A stretch of 33,973 nt of DNA from the NCBI GenBank assembly GCA_028599075.1, contig JAQRMW010000148.1:1-33973 (forward strand). The letters are read 5' to 3'. Below the pieces are notes generated by a model. The model was given only the letters and a program-made list of their open reading frames with translations. It was not told the DNA's origin and ran no database searches. The DNA is from Urechidicola sp. (lineage in GTDB: Bacteria; Bacteroidota; Bacteroidia; Flavobacteriales; Flavobacteriaceae). Below are positions 26,282 to 33,457 of the stretch, piece after piece; position 1 is the first letter of the stretch, and the number at the start of each line of letters is the position of its first letter. The position numbers and the translations under genes were made by a program.

Positions 26282-27142
26282 ATGTTAAAAATGAGAATTA
26301 TTTTAGCCAAAATATGGAAGATTTTTTTTAAAATTAACTTTATAAAAAGCAAATATTTTGGATTGCATAAAAAAGTTTTTAAACCACTAAACTTGTTTAA
26401 AGGCGTTATTCTAAAAGTAGAATTCAATGGTTTCTTTTTAGTATTGCATTTAGATGATTGGATTCAAGAAAACATATTTTTTCTAGGTGAATATGAAAAA
26501 GCCGAATTAAAAACTTTAAATTATTTTTTAAATCAGAATAGTGTTTTTGTTGACTTAGGGGCAAACTTCGGTTTATATACGCTCTATGCTTCTAAATTAA
26601 TAGGGATGGATGGTAAAGTAATTTCTTTTGAACCCTTTAAAAAAAACTACAAGGCTCTTACAAACAATATTGCTATCAATAACTTTAACAATATTCAATC
26701 AGAGAATATAGCAGTAGGAGAAAGAGAGGGAGAAATTAACTTGTATTATGATTCTAGCGAAATGAATTTGGGTATGGCATCTACCAAATTTATAGAAAAT
26801 TCATATAGAGAAAAAGCAACTATTATTACCTTAGATTCTTATTTTAGCGATAAGTCAATTAGTAGAATTGATTTTGTTAAAATTGATATTGAAGGGCATG
26901 AATATAAAGCATTGCTTGGAATGAAAAATTTATTATTAAGGCATCACCCTACTTTACTAATAGAAATTCTTAGAGAAGAGGAGTTGCCAAATAATGAGGA
27001 TAAAGTTATCCGTTTTCTAAGTAGTCTGGGGTATATTAAATACTTTATTAATGATAATGGAAGCATTTCTTTAAAACAAAATAATCTAAAAAGACAAAAT
27101 TATATATTCTCAACTAAAAAAAATATAGAAATTATTGATTAG
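26282..27142 (+). CDS. FkbM-family SAM-dependent methyltransferase
   Basis: The protein is 286 residues from the ATG at 26282; a TTG fourteen codons earlier is less likely, and an ATG at 26291 is also possible. The SAM-binding motif is FVDLGANFGLYTLYASKL, with FEPFKKNYKAL after it. The FkbM hallmark FVKIDIEGHEYKALLGM follows. Members of this family methylate hydroxyl groups of sugars or polyketides. Beside a glycosyltransferase and flippase, O-methylation of a surface glycan is the best guess. The yjjG gene follows after a 25-bp gap, so co-transcription is probable. Confidence 0.85.
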   Translation: MLKMRIILAKIWKIFFKINFIKSKYFGLHKKVFKPLNLFKGVILKVEFNGFFLVLHLDDWIQENIFFLGEYEKAELKTLNYFLNQNSVFVDLGANFGLYTLYASKLIGMDGKVISFEPFKKNYKALTNNIAINNFNNIQSENIAVGEREGEINLYYDSSEMNLGMASTKFIENSYREKATIITLDSYFSDKSISRIDFVKIDIEGHEYKALLGMKNLLLRHHPTLLIEILREEELPNNEDKVIRFLSSLGYIKYFINDNGSISLKQNNLKRQNYIFSTKKNIEIID

Positions 27143-27167
27143 ATTTTTAGACAAACTTTTTTATTCA

Positions 27168-27848
27168 ATGAAAATAAAACACATCTTTTTTGATTTAGAC
27201 CACACACTTTGGGATTTTGAAAAAAATTCTGCCAAAACTTTTGAACATATCTTTAGTTTAAATAATATGGCAATAGATATCCAGAAGTTTTTGAACTATT
27301 ACAGTATCATAAACAGAGATTATTGGCGCTTGTTTAGAAATGATAAAGTAAGCAAAGAGGATCTGAGGTATGGGCGTTTAAAGGACACTTTCGACAAAAT
27401 TAAGCAGCCTATATCTGATGATACTATTAATAAGCTGTCTGAAGATTATATTGAGCACTTGTCATCTTTTAATTATTTATTTGGAGGTGTATTTGAAATA
27501 CTAGACTATTTAAAGCCAAACTATCAAATGCATATTATTACCAACGGATTTAGTGAAGTGCAAAATCAAAAACTCATAAATTCTAAAATTGATAGTTATT
27601 TTAAAAACATTATAACTTCAGAAGAAGTAGGAGTTAAAAAACCTAATCCAAAAATATTTGCACATGCTTTGAATGCAGTTGATGCCCAAATAGGTGAAAG
27701 TGTCATGATTGGTGATAACTGGGAAGCAGATATTATGGGGGCAAAAAGCTATGGAATGCGTGCTATCTTTTGCAATTTTGAAAATCAAAGTGTAGATGAT
27801 TCAGTTGAGAGTATTCAATACCTGTTAGAATTAAAGAAGTATTTGTAA
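27168..27848 (+). CDS. yjjG: YjjG-family HAD noncanonical pyrimidine nucleotidase
   Basis: HAD-superfamily phosphatase of 226 residues from the chosen ATG. The nucleophile motif is FFDLDHTLWDFEKN (Asp9, Asp11), motif II is ITNGFSEVQNQK, the motif III Lys is in GVKKPNPKIF, and motif IV is MIGDNWEADIMGAK. The cap contains YWRLFRNDKVSKEDLRYGR, typical of the YjjG type, which removes phosphate from modified or noncanonical dUMP/UMP analogues. The start at 27168 was preferred to one 11 codons upstream that overlaps the FkbM gene, because MKIKHIFFDLDHT is the standard N-terminus. Confidence 0.85.
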   Translation: MKIKHIFFDLDHTLWDFEKNSAKTFEHIFSLNNMAIDIQKFLNYYSIINRDYWRLFRNDKVSKEDLRYGRLKDTFDKIKQPISDDTINKLSEDYIEHLSSFNYLFGGVFEILDYLKPNYQMHIITNGFSEVQNQKLINSKIDSYFKNIITSEEVGVKKPNPKIFAHALNAVDAQIGESVMIGDNWEADIMGAKSYGMRAIFCNFENQSVDDSVESIQYLLELKKYL

Positions 27849-27853
27849 ATTTG
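27846..27853 (+). promoter_or_regulatory. Candidate -7 element overlapping the yjjG stop
   Basis: TAAATTTG fits TAnnTTTG and shares its first three bases with the yjjG TAA. It ends 15 bp before the ATG of the next gene. No matching -33 TTG was seen. Confidence 0.3.
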
Positions 27854-27868
27854 TAAAAAACAAATCAC

Positions 27869-28681
27869 ATGTTAAAAATTAGAATCACCCTTGTCTTAAT
27901 CTTTTTATGTTCTATATCAACCTTTGCTCAAAAGAGTTTAAACGATTATAAATATGTAATTGTTCCTATCAAATATGAATTTCAAAAAAGTGAGTATAGC
28001 TACAGAATAAATTCTTTAACAAAATTTTTATTCGAAAAAGAAGGCTTTACTGTAATTATGAGTGATGATAGTTATCCTGTAGATTATAGTACTAACCATT
28101 GTTTAGCCTTAACTGCAAAATTGAATAACAAATCTGGTATTTTAATGACAAAATTGTATTATGATTTAGTTGATTGTAATAATAACATCATTTTTTCTAC
28201 AAATTTAGCAAAGACAAATGAGAAGGATTTTGAAAGAGCATATAATATAGCTATTAGAAAAACTTTTGAAGATATTATAGCTCAAAATTATAAGTATGAG
28301 CCTAAAGAAACTACTGCCGAAGTTACAACTGTTGCAGCTGTAGTAACTACACCTAAAGTTGAAACAACTCAGACAAAGGTAGAACCTAAAGTTAAAAACA
28401 ATAATATTCCAAAAAAAGAAGCAGTGGTAGTTGTAACACCGATTGCTGTTAAAAAAGTTGATACAAATGTTTTGTATGCTCAAGAAATAACCAATGGATA
28501 TCAATTGGTAGATAGCACTCCGAAAGTGGTTTATATTGCTTTAAAAACTTCGGTAAAAGATGTGTATATGATTAAAGGGATGAACGGTACTATTCAAAAA
28601 ATAAATGGGATTTGGGTGGCTGAGTATTATGAAGGTGATGCATTAATTCAAAAAGAATTAAATATTAAATTGATGGAATAA
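27869..28681 (+). CDS. Secreted or periplasmic protein of unknown function with a low-complexity linker
   Basis: This 270-residue protein has a clear signal peptide (LVLIFLCSISTFAQ, cleavage near residue 21). A folded N-terminal region (about 25-145) with YKYVIVPIKYEFQKSEYSYRINSL follows. It continues into a Thr/Val/Lys/Pro-rich linker of about 50 residues (TTAEVTTVAAVVTTPK and similar) and ends in a small strand-rich C-terminal module of about 60 residues. I do not recognise a named family. There is no type IX sorting tail, so it probably stays in the periplasm or is membrane-associated. It lies 20 bp after yjjG and may have its own promoter. Confidence 0.65.
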   Translation: MLKIRITLVLIFLCSISTFAQKSLNDYKYVIVPIKYEFQKSEYSYRINSLTKFLFEKEGFTVIMSDDSYPVDYSTNHCLALTAKLNNKSGILMTKLYYDLVDCNNNIIFSTNLAKTNEKDFERAYNIAIRKTFEDIIAQNYKYEPKETTAEVTTVAAVVTTPKVETTQTKVEPKVKNNNIPKKEAVVVVTPIAVKKVDTNVLYAQEITNGYQLVDSTPKVVYIALKTSVKDVYMIKGMNGTIQKINGIWVAEYYEGDALIQKELNIKLME

Positions 28682-28772
28682 AGACCGTAGGCAAATTCCA
28701 AAAAATCAAAACACAAATTCCAAATAGTAATCTCGATAGTTATAGTAACTTAAAAATAAATGGCTTCAATTT

Positions 28773-28796
28773 GTCATTTCGAAGTATTGAGAAATC
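28773..28796. repeat. Dispersed flavobacterial intergenic repeat, copy 3 (single arm)
   Basis: GTCATTTCGAAGTATTGAG and the following GAAATC closely match the left arm of copy 2 (GTCATTTCGAACGTATGTGAG then GAAATC is the counterpart, read as two parts). No right arm follows, so this is a solo half unit. It lies in the 171-bp convergent gap before rarA. Confidence 0.6.
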
Positions 28797-28852
28797 CCAT
28801 TAAAATAAGTCTATATTTTTTGTCTAAAAGCAAAGCGGTCTTAAGTCTAATT

Positions 28853-30124
28853 TTAGTACTTATATTTTTTCCAACGCTTTTTTAAAAAATCTCTAAAACT
28901 ATTTTCTCTTGGATTATTACCAGGGTCATACAATTTTGTATTGCTGATTTCATCTGGTAAAAATTCTTGCTCTACAAAATTCTGATCGTAACTATGTGCA
29001 TATTTGTAGTCTTTGCCATAGTCTAAATCTTTCATCAATTTAGTTGGTGCGTTTCTTAAATGTAGCGGTACAGATAGATCTCCTGTATCTTTTACCAATT
29101 TTTGGGCTACTCCTATTGCCTCATAAGATGCATTGCTTTTAGGTGAGTTAGCAAGGTATATGGCACATTGACTCAAAATAATTCTCGATTCTGGAAAGCC
29201 AATAGTTGTTACAGCCTGAAAAGTATTGTTTGCTAATATCAATGCTGTCGGATTCGCATTTCCAATATCTTCTGATGCTAGAATGAGCAATCTTCTCGCA
29301 ATAAATTTCACGTCCTCACCTCCTTCTATCATTCTTGCCAACCAATAAACAGCCCCATTGGGGTCGCTCCCTCTAATAGATTTTATAAATGCCGATATGA
29401 TATCGTAATGTTGTTCTCCAGTTTTGTCATAGCGCGCCATATTTTTTTGAACACGTTCCATCACAAAATCATTGGTAATCGTAATTTTCCCTTTTTCTGT
29501 AGCTACCAATAATTCAAAAATATTTAGAAGTTTACGAGCATCACCACCAGAAAGTCTAATTAATGCATCAGTTTCTTTAAGTGTGATTTTCTTTTTTGAT
29601 ATGATTTCATCTTTGGTAATAGCTCTATCTAGTAAAGCCAATAAATCATCTTTTTTAAAAGAATTTAAGATATAAACCTGACAGCGTGATAGGAGGGCAG
29701 GAATCACCTCAAAACTTGGATTCTCTGTGGTTGCACCTATTAGGGTTACCCATCCTTTTTCTACAGCTCCTAGCAAAGAATCTTGTTGCGATTTACTAAA
29801 CCGATGAATCTCATCAATAAATAAAATAGGGTTTTTAGTAGTAAAAAGACCACCACTTTGTTTGGCTTTATCAATTACGTCGCGTATATCTTTTACTCCA
29901 GAGTTTATAGCACTTAGCGAATAAAATGGGCGTTGAGATTCTGTTGCAATAATGTTGGCTAGCGTTGTTTTTCCAATTCCAGGAGGTCCCCATAAAATCA
30001 ACGAAGGAATGATACCGTTTTTTATGTGTTGGGTTAAATAACCGTTTTTACCAACCAAATGTTGTTGACTAATATAATCATCTAAAGTCTTCGGTCTTAT
30101 GCGTTCTGCCAATGGTTCATTCAT
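28853..30124 (-). CDS. rarA: Replication-associated recombination protein A (AAA+ ATPase)
   Basis: RarA (MgsA) acts at stalled replication forks and single-strand gaps. The 423-residue protein has the N-terminal signature [20 protein letters not shown], Walker [10 protein letters not shown] at 46-54, Walker [11 protein letters not shown] with Asp104-Glu105, the sensor region [12 protein letters not shown], and arginine-finger context LSRCQVYIL. The C-terminal tetramerisation part includes [10 protein letters not shown] and [21 protein letters not shown]-type sequence. Length and domain order are normal. It is convergent with the upstream secreted-protein gene and divergent from the rhomboid gene. 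Confidence 0.95.
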   Translation of the reverse strand: MNEPLAERIRPKTLDDYISQQHLVGKNGYLTQHIKNGIIPSLILWGPPGIGKTTLANIIATESQRPFYSLSAINSGVKDIRDVIDKAKQSGGLFTTKNPILFIDEIHRFSKSQQDSLLGAVEKGWVTLIGATTENPSFEVIPALLSRCQVYILNSFKKDDLLALLDRAITKDEIISKKKITLKETDALIRLSGGDARKLLNIFELLVATEKGKITITNDFVMERVQKNMARYDKTGEQHYDIISAFIKSIRGSDPNGAVYWLARMIEGGEDVKFIARRLLILASEDIGNANPTALILANNTFQAVTTIGFPESRIILSQCAIYLANSPKSNASYEAIGVAQKLVKDTGDLSVPLHLRNAPTKLMKDLDYGKDYKYAHSYDQNFVEQEFLPDEISNTKLYDPGNNPRENSFRDFLKKRWKKYKY

Positions 30125-30128
30125 AGGA

Positions 30129-30159
30129 TAAAAATAGTTGATTTATGATTTATTACCAA
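30129..30159 (-). promoter_or_regulatory. Near-consensus promoter for rarA
   Basis: On the minus strand, TTG (30159-30157), a 20-nt spacer and TATTTTTA (30136-30129) give seven of eight positions around TAnnTTTG (last base A). The ATG is 5 bp downstream, so the mRNA leader would be extremely short. Confidence 0.35.
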
Positions 30160-30230
30160 TGATTTTAAAATCTATTTGGTATTAGAAAACAATTGAACTG
30201 ACAATTTTTCATAAGATTTTATTTTGGATG

Positions 30231-30238
30231 TATATTTG
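30231..30238 (+). promoter_or_regulatory. Candidate -7 element of the rhomboid gene
   Basis: TATATTTG matches TAnnTTTG and ends 13 bp before the ATG at 30252. An earlier ATG at 30228 would lie upstream of it, so the element helps decide the start. Confidence 0.45.
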
Positions 30239-30251
30239 TCTATCAAGACTT

Positions 30252-30959
30252 ATGGAAGATTCAAAACTTTTTAGATATCATCGTGCAGTAATTGTTGCTC
30301 CGTTTGTAGCAGTATTTTCAATTTGGTTTGTCTATTGGTTAGAAATGAGGTTTGGATATAATTTTGTCAAATACGGAATTTACCCACAAACGATTAAAGG
30401 TCTTAGAGGAGTTTTGTTCTCACCATTTATACACAGTGGCACATCACATCTTTTTAACAATTCTGTGCCATTAGCCGTCTTATTAGCAGCCTTATATTTT
30501 TTTTATCGAAACTTATCTGCGAAGATTCTTTTATATGGTTTTTTCTTAGCGGGTATTCTCACTTGGAGTTTTGCTAGAGCATCTTATCATATAGGAGCTA
30601 GTGGTGTAGTATATATGCTTTTTAGTTTTATTTTTTTTAGTGGGATTTTTAGAAAGCATTATAGACTTATAGCAGTTTCGATGATTGTAGTTTTTCTTTA
30701 TGGCAGTATGATTTGGTATGTGTTTCCGATAAAAGAAGGTATGTCTTGGGAAGGACATTCTTCAGGATTCATAGTAGGGTTTATACTAGCTATTATTTAT
30801 CGAAATAAAGGTCCTCAGAAAAAGGAAATGGAATTTAAACAAACAGCTTTTGATTTAATGTTCGATGAAGATGGTAATTACAATCCTCCTGAAATTGAGA
30901 AGGAAGAAAAAAAGCCAATTGAATATAATTATGTTTATAAGAAGAATAAAGATGACTAA
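30252..30959 (+). CDS. Rhomboid-family intramembrane serine protease
   Basis: This 235-residue inner-membrane protease (from the chosen ATG) has about six membrane segments. The loop HSGTSHLFNN lies before the second segment, the catalytic serine is Ser117 in GASG, and the catalytic histidine is His169 in EGHSSGFIVG. The GxSG and HxxxG positions are intact, so activity is likely. A charged cytoplasmic C-terminal tail of about 45 residues (PPEIEKEEKKPIEY) follows the last helix. The start at 30252 is favoured because the ATG 8 codons earlier precedes the promoter element. It is convergent with rlmB, only 2 bp between stops. The substrate is unknown. Confidence 0.88.
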   Translation: MEDSKLFRYHRAVIVAPFVAVFSIWFVYWLEMRFGYNFVKYGIYPQTIKGLRGVLFSPFIHSGTSHLFNNSVPLAVLLAALYFFYRNLSAKILLYGFFLAGILTWSFARASYHIGASGVVYMLFSFIFFSGIFRKHYRLIAVSMIVVFLYGSMIWYVFPIKEGMSWEGHSSGFIVGFILAIIYRNKGPQKKEMEFKQTAFDLMFDEDGNYNPPEIEKEEKKPIEYNYVYKKNKDD

Positions 30960-30961
30960 GG

Positions 30962-31702
30962 TTACATTCTTTGTCTAATTGCTTCGTATAAAAAAGCGCC
31001 ACAAGCCACAGAAACGTTTAAAGATTCTATCTCTCCTAACAAAGGTAATTTAGCTTTAGCATCAACCATTTTTAAAATAGAAGGATTTACCCCCCTATGT
31101 TCAGAACCCATTATAATAGCTGTGGGTTGGTTAAAGTTAACATCATATAAAGTGTCGTTCGTTTTCTCTGTAGCTGCTACCATTTTTATATCTGATGCTT
31201 GCAATAAAAACATTGCATCTTTTAAATGATTAACTCTGCAAATAGGAACTTTAAAAGCAGCACCTGCAGAGGTTTTAATCGCATCGGCATTTAAAGGAGC
31301 TGACCCTTGATTTTGAATTACAATTCCGTTTACACCTGTACATTCAGCAGTTCTAATAATTGCTCCAAAATTACGCACATCTGTAATTTGATCTAGTAAA
31401 AGGAAAAGGGGAGTAGTATTGCTTTCTAGAACTTCATTCACTAAAGTTTCAAGGTCATAAAAATCAATAGGGGAGATTGTTGCTGCAACACCCTGATGGT
31501 TATTGTTTTTTGATAAGTGATTTAGTTTTTCGACAGGTACAAAGCTTGTAGAAATATTATTTTCTTTAATCAATGAACTAAGTTCAGAAAAGAGATTCCC
31601 TTTTAAATCTTTTTGTAAATAGATTTTTTGGATAGTTGCTCCAGAATTGATTGCTTCAATAATTGCTCTTATTCCAAAAATTTTACTAGATGTATTTTCC
31701 AT
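30962..31702 (-). CDS. rlmB: 23S rRNA (guanosine-2'-O-)-methyltransferase, SpoU/TrmH class
   Basis: This 246-residue knotted SPOUT methyltransferase has an N-terminal RNA-binding substrate domain (about 1-80, FGIRAIIEAINSGATIQKIY). The SpoU core follows: motif 1 LDQITDVRNFGAIIRTAE, motif 2 AIIMGSEHRGV, and motif 3 LPLLGEIESLNVSVACGAF. RlmB modifies G2251 in the peptidyl-transferase loop of 23S rRNA, and the domain structure favours this over the tRNA enzyme TrmH. The ATG lies four bases after a TACTTTTG promoter element. The upstream terminator arm contains the -33 TTG. Confidence 0.85.
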   Translation of the reverse strand: MENTSSKIFGIRAIIEAINSGATIQKIYLQKDLKGNLFSELSSLIKENNISTSFVPVEKLNHLSKNNNHQGVAATISPIDFYDLETLVNEVLESNTTPLFLLLDQITDVRNFGAIIRTAECTGVNGIVIQNQGSAPLNADAIKTSAGAAFKVPICRVNHLKDAMFLLQASDIKMVAATEKTNDTLYDVNFNQPTAIIMGSEHRGVNPSILKMVDAKAKLPLLGEIESLNVSVACGAFLYEAIRQRM

Positions 31703-31706
31703 GTTG

Positions 31707-31736
31707 CAAAAGTATATAAAAAGAGAAAACCATCAA
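31707..31736 (-). promoter_or_regulatory. rlmB promoter overlapping the upstream terminator and giving a leaderless mRNA
   Basis: On the minus strand, TTG (31736-31734), a 19-nt spacer and TACTTTTG (31714-31707) fit the Bacteroidota consensus. Four bases separate the -7 element from the ATG at 31702. The TTG lies within one arm of the terminator at 31726-31755. Confidence 0.65.
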
Positions 31737-31755
31737 CCTTAGGTTGATGGTTTTT
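31726..31755. terminator. Near-perfect palindromic terminator between the arylsulfotransferase-like gene and rlmB
   Basis: ACCATCAACC (31729-31738) and GGTTGATGGT (31742-31751) are perfect inverted arms around TTA, flanked by A-runs and T-runs on both sides. It should terminate the minus-strand secreted-protein transcript about 20-45 bp past its stop. Confidence 0.85.
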
Positions 31756-31773
31756 ATGAATGAAATTTTCAAA

Positions 31774-33396
31774 TTACTTTTTAATAATTTTTTTAACTCC
31801 AAAATTATTTCCAGAACGAATTTTAGCAATATAAATCCCAGTTGCTAATTCGCCTATATCAATATATTGATTATTCTTTTCGGTTTTAATTAATTTACCA
31901 AATACGTCATATACTTCAATAAAATCAATAATTAAATTTGTATTAATTTGTACGATTCCTGTAGTAGGGTTAGGGTATAAATTAAATTCATTAGAAATGT
32001 CAACTTCATCAACAGACAGAGAACATCCACTAATATCAAAATTAATTTCTATCGGGTCTCCTGGTGTTAAATCTCTTCCATCAAAAGCAGCATATGTTTC
32101 ATCAAACCTTAAAGCTCTAAAAACTAAGTTTGCACTTGGAACATCACCTTGAGTTAATATTCCATTTGCTGAATCAGGATTGATATATTCCCATACGATA
32201 GTTCCACTACTATCAATTTCAAAAAAGTATCCCGAATCACCATCACAAATAAGTGTGTTTCCATTAGGTAGTCTTTGACCACTAGATAATATTGCAGAAA
32301 AGAAGTTTAAAGGATCATCAGGGTCTTCATATTGCCACTCTGCAGCCACAGGTAAATAACCATCATTTGTATTGTAGGTATAATTTCCAGGAGAACTAGA
32401 TGGTGGATCAATGATTTCTATTGTTGAGTAAACTCTATCTCCTCCGTTATTATAAATCATAATTTTACCGGCATCTGTTAAACCATCTGCAATCCAATGG
32501 GGGTAATGCTGACCAAATAAGGTTCTGTCATTAGTGTCACCATGGTCATAGGCTTCAAGATTTCCCCATCTATATAGAAAATCACCTCCTTTGCCATATA
32601 TACCTCCAGTATGTAAAGCTGCTTCAGCTGTTGTTGTAGAATGATCGATGATATAAATTTCACTTAATAATCTCGAACTCATTACAATTTGATCTAATGT
32701 AGTATTATACTGTATTGAATTCATATGTAACCAATTTGCTGGTGACTTGTCACTATTTAAGTAATTGATATCTAAGAGTTGTTCATTATCTGCTACAACG
32801 CCAAAATTATCTTTAGTATTGTCAAAGTCTTGAATTAAATGATCATTAATATTCCACTCCCAAACTATATTTGCTTGATCAGTTCCAACAGGCTCTAATT
32901 CAAGAATCTGTTCATTAAATAATTTACCATCTTCAAGTTGTGCAGGGTCTCTTCCAGCTTGAATTGCCTCATCTTGTGTCATAGTTGTAACAGCAAGCAT
33001 TAAAATATTTCCATTAGGCAATGGGTAAATGTCATGATGTTGCGAAACTTCTGTTGTAGAATAAGTGTATTCCCACAATAGGTTGTTATCCCAATCAAAC
33101 AGCTCAATTTTACCACCAACACCACCAAATTGAATATCATCATTTACAATTTTCCCAGTCCTTAATAGATTACCATTTTCTAAAAGATAAACGGATGCTG
33201 CAGGATTAAATGTGCTAGTCCATTGATGAACAACTTGCCCACAATTGTTTATTAGATATGTTTCAAATGATCCTAATGGAGCTAATAGCGTATAACCATT
33301 ATACGACCCAGCATCATTTCTAAGAACCCCAATAGTTTGACTAAAAGAATTTAAGGTTAATATAGTAAATACAAGTAATACATATTTTTGTTTCAT
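31774..33396 (-). CDS. Secreted arylsulfotransferase-like beta-propeller protein with a type IX secretion sorting domain
   Basis: This 540-residue protein has a signal peptide (MKQKYVLLVFTILTLNSFSQ). Residues about 25-440 look like the arylsulfotransferase (ASST) propeller, with repeated blades such as LENGNLLRTG, LPNGNILMLAV and LPNGNTLICDGDSG, and a conserved SQHHDIYP. The last 70 residues form a type-A type IX sorting domain, LYPNPTTGIVQINT then GIYIAKIRSGNNFGVKKIIKK. It should therefore be exported and fixed or released at the cell surface. Sulfotransferase activity is not certain; many propellers of this kind are untested. The start at 33396 was chosen over a GTG nine codons earlier that sits inside a terminator. 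Confidence 0.8.
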   Translation of the reverse strand: MKQKYVLLVFTILTLNSFSQTIGVLRNDAGSYNGYTLLAPLGSFETYLINNCGQVVHQWTSTFNPAASVYLLENGNLLRTGKIVNDDIQFGGVGGKIELFDWDNNLLWEYTYSTTEVSQHHDIYPLPNGNILMLAVTTMTQDEAIQAGRDPAQLEDGKLFNEQILELEPVGTDQANIVWEWNINDHLIQDFDNTKDNFGVVADNEQLLDINYLNSDKSPANWLHMNSIQYNTTLDQIVMSSRLLSEIYIIDHSTTTAEAALHTGGIYGKGGDFLYRWGNLEAYDHGDTNDRTLFGQHYPHWIADGLTDAGKIMIYNNGGDRVYSTIEIIDPPSSSPGNYTYNTNDGYLPVAAEWQYEDPDDPLNFFSAILSSGQRLPNGNTLICDGDSGYFFEIDSSGTIVWEYINPDSANGILTQGDVPSANLVFRALRFDETYAAFDGRDLTPGDPIEINFDISGCSLSVDEVDISNEFNLYPNPTTGIVQINTNLIIDFIEVYDVFGKLIKTEKNNQYIDIGELATGIYIAKIRSGNNFGVKKIIKK

Positions 33397-33409
33397 AGGA
33401 GTATTTATT

Positions 33410-33441
33410 AAAAAAAAAACCACCCTAAGGTGGTTTTTTTA
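33410..33441. terminator. Terminator directly upstream of the arylsulfotransferase-like gene
   Basis: ACCACC (33419-33424) and GGTGGT (33429-33434) with loop CTAA, flanked by a run of ten A and a run of seven or more T, form a symmetric hairpin that works on either strand. It ends about 14 bp before the ATG at 33396. Confidence 0.85.
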
Positions 33442-33457
33442 TTTATATAATGAATTG

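Noticed and set aside
28205-28504. Minus-strand reading frame rich in Cys, Phe and Tyr opposite the secreted protein
   Set aside because: This is the expected antisense reading of a Lys/Glu/Thr/Val-rich linker and not a real cysteine-rich peptide.
33397-33423. A GTG start at 33423 for the arylsulfotransferase-like gene
   Set aside because: It sits within the terminator hairpin and would add residues ahead of a standard signal peptide that begins at the ATG at 33396.
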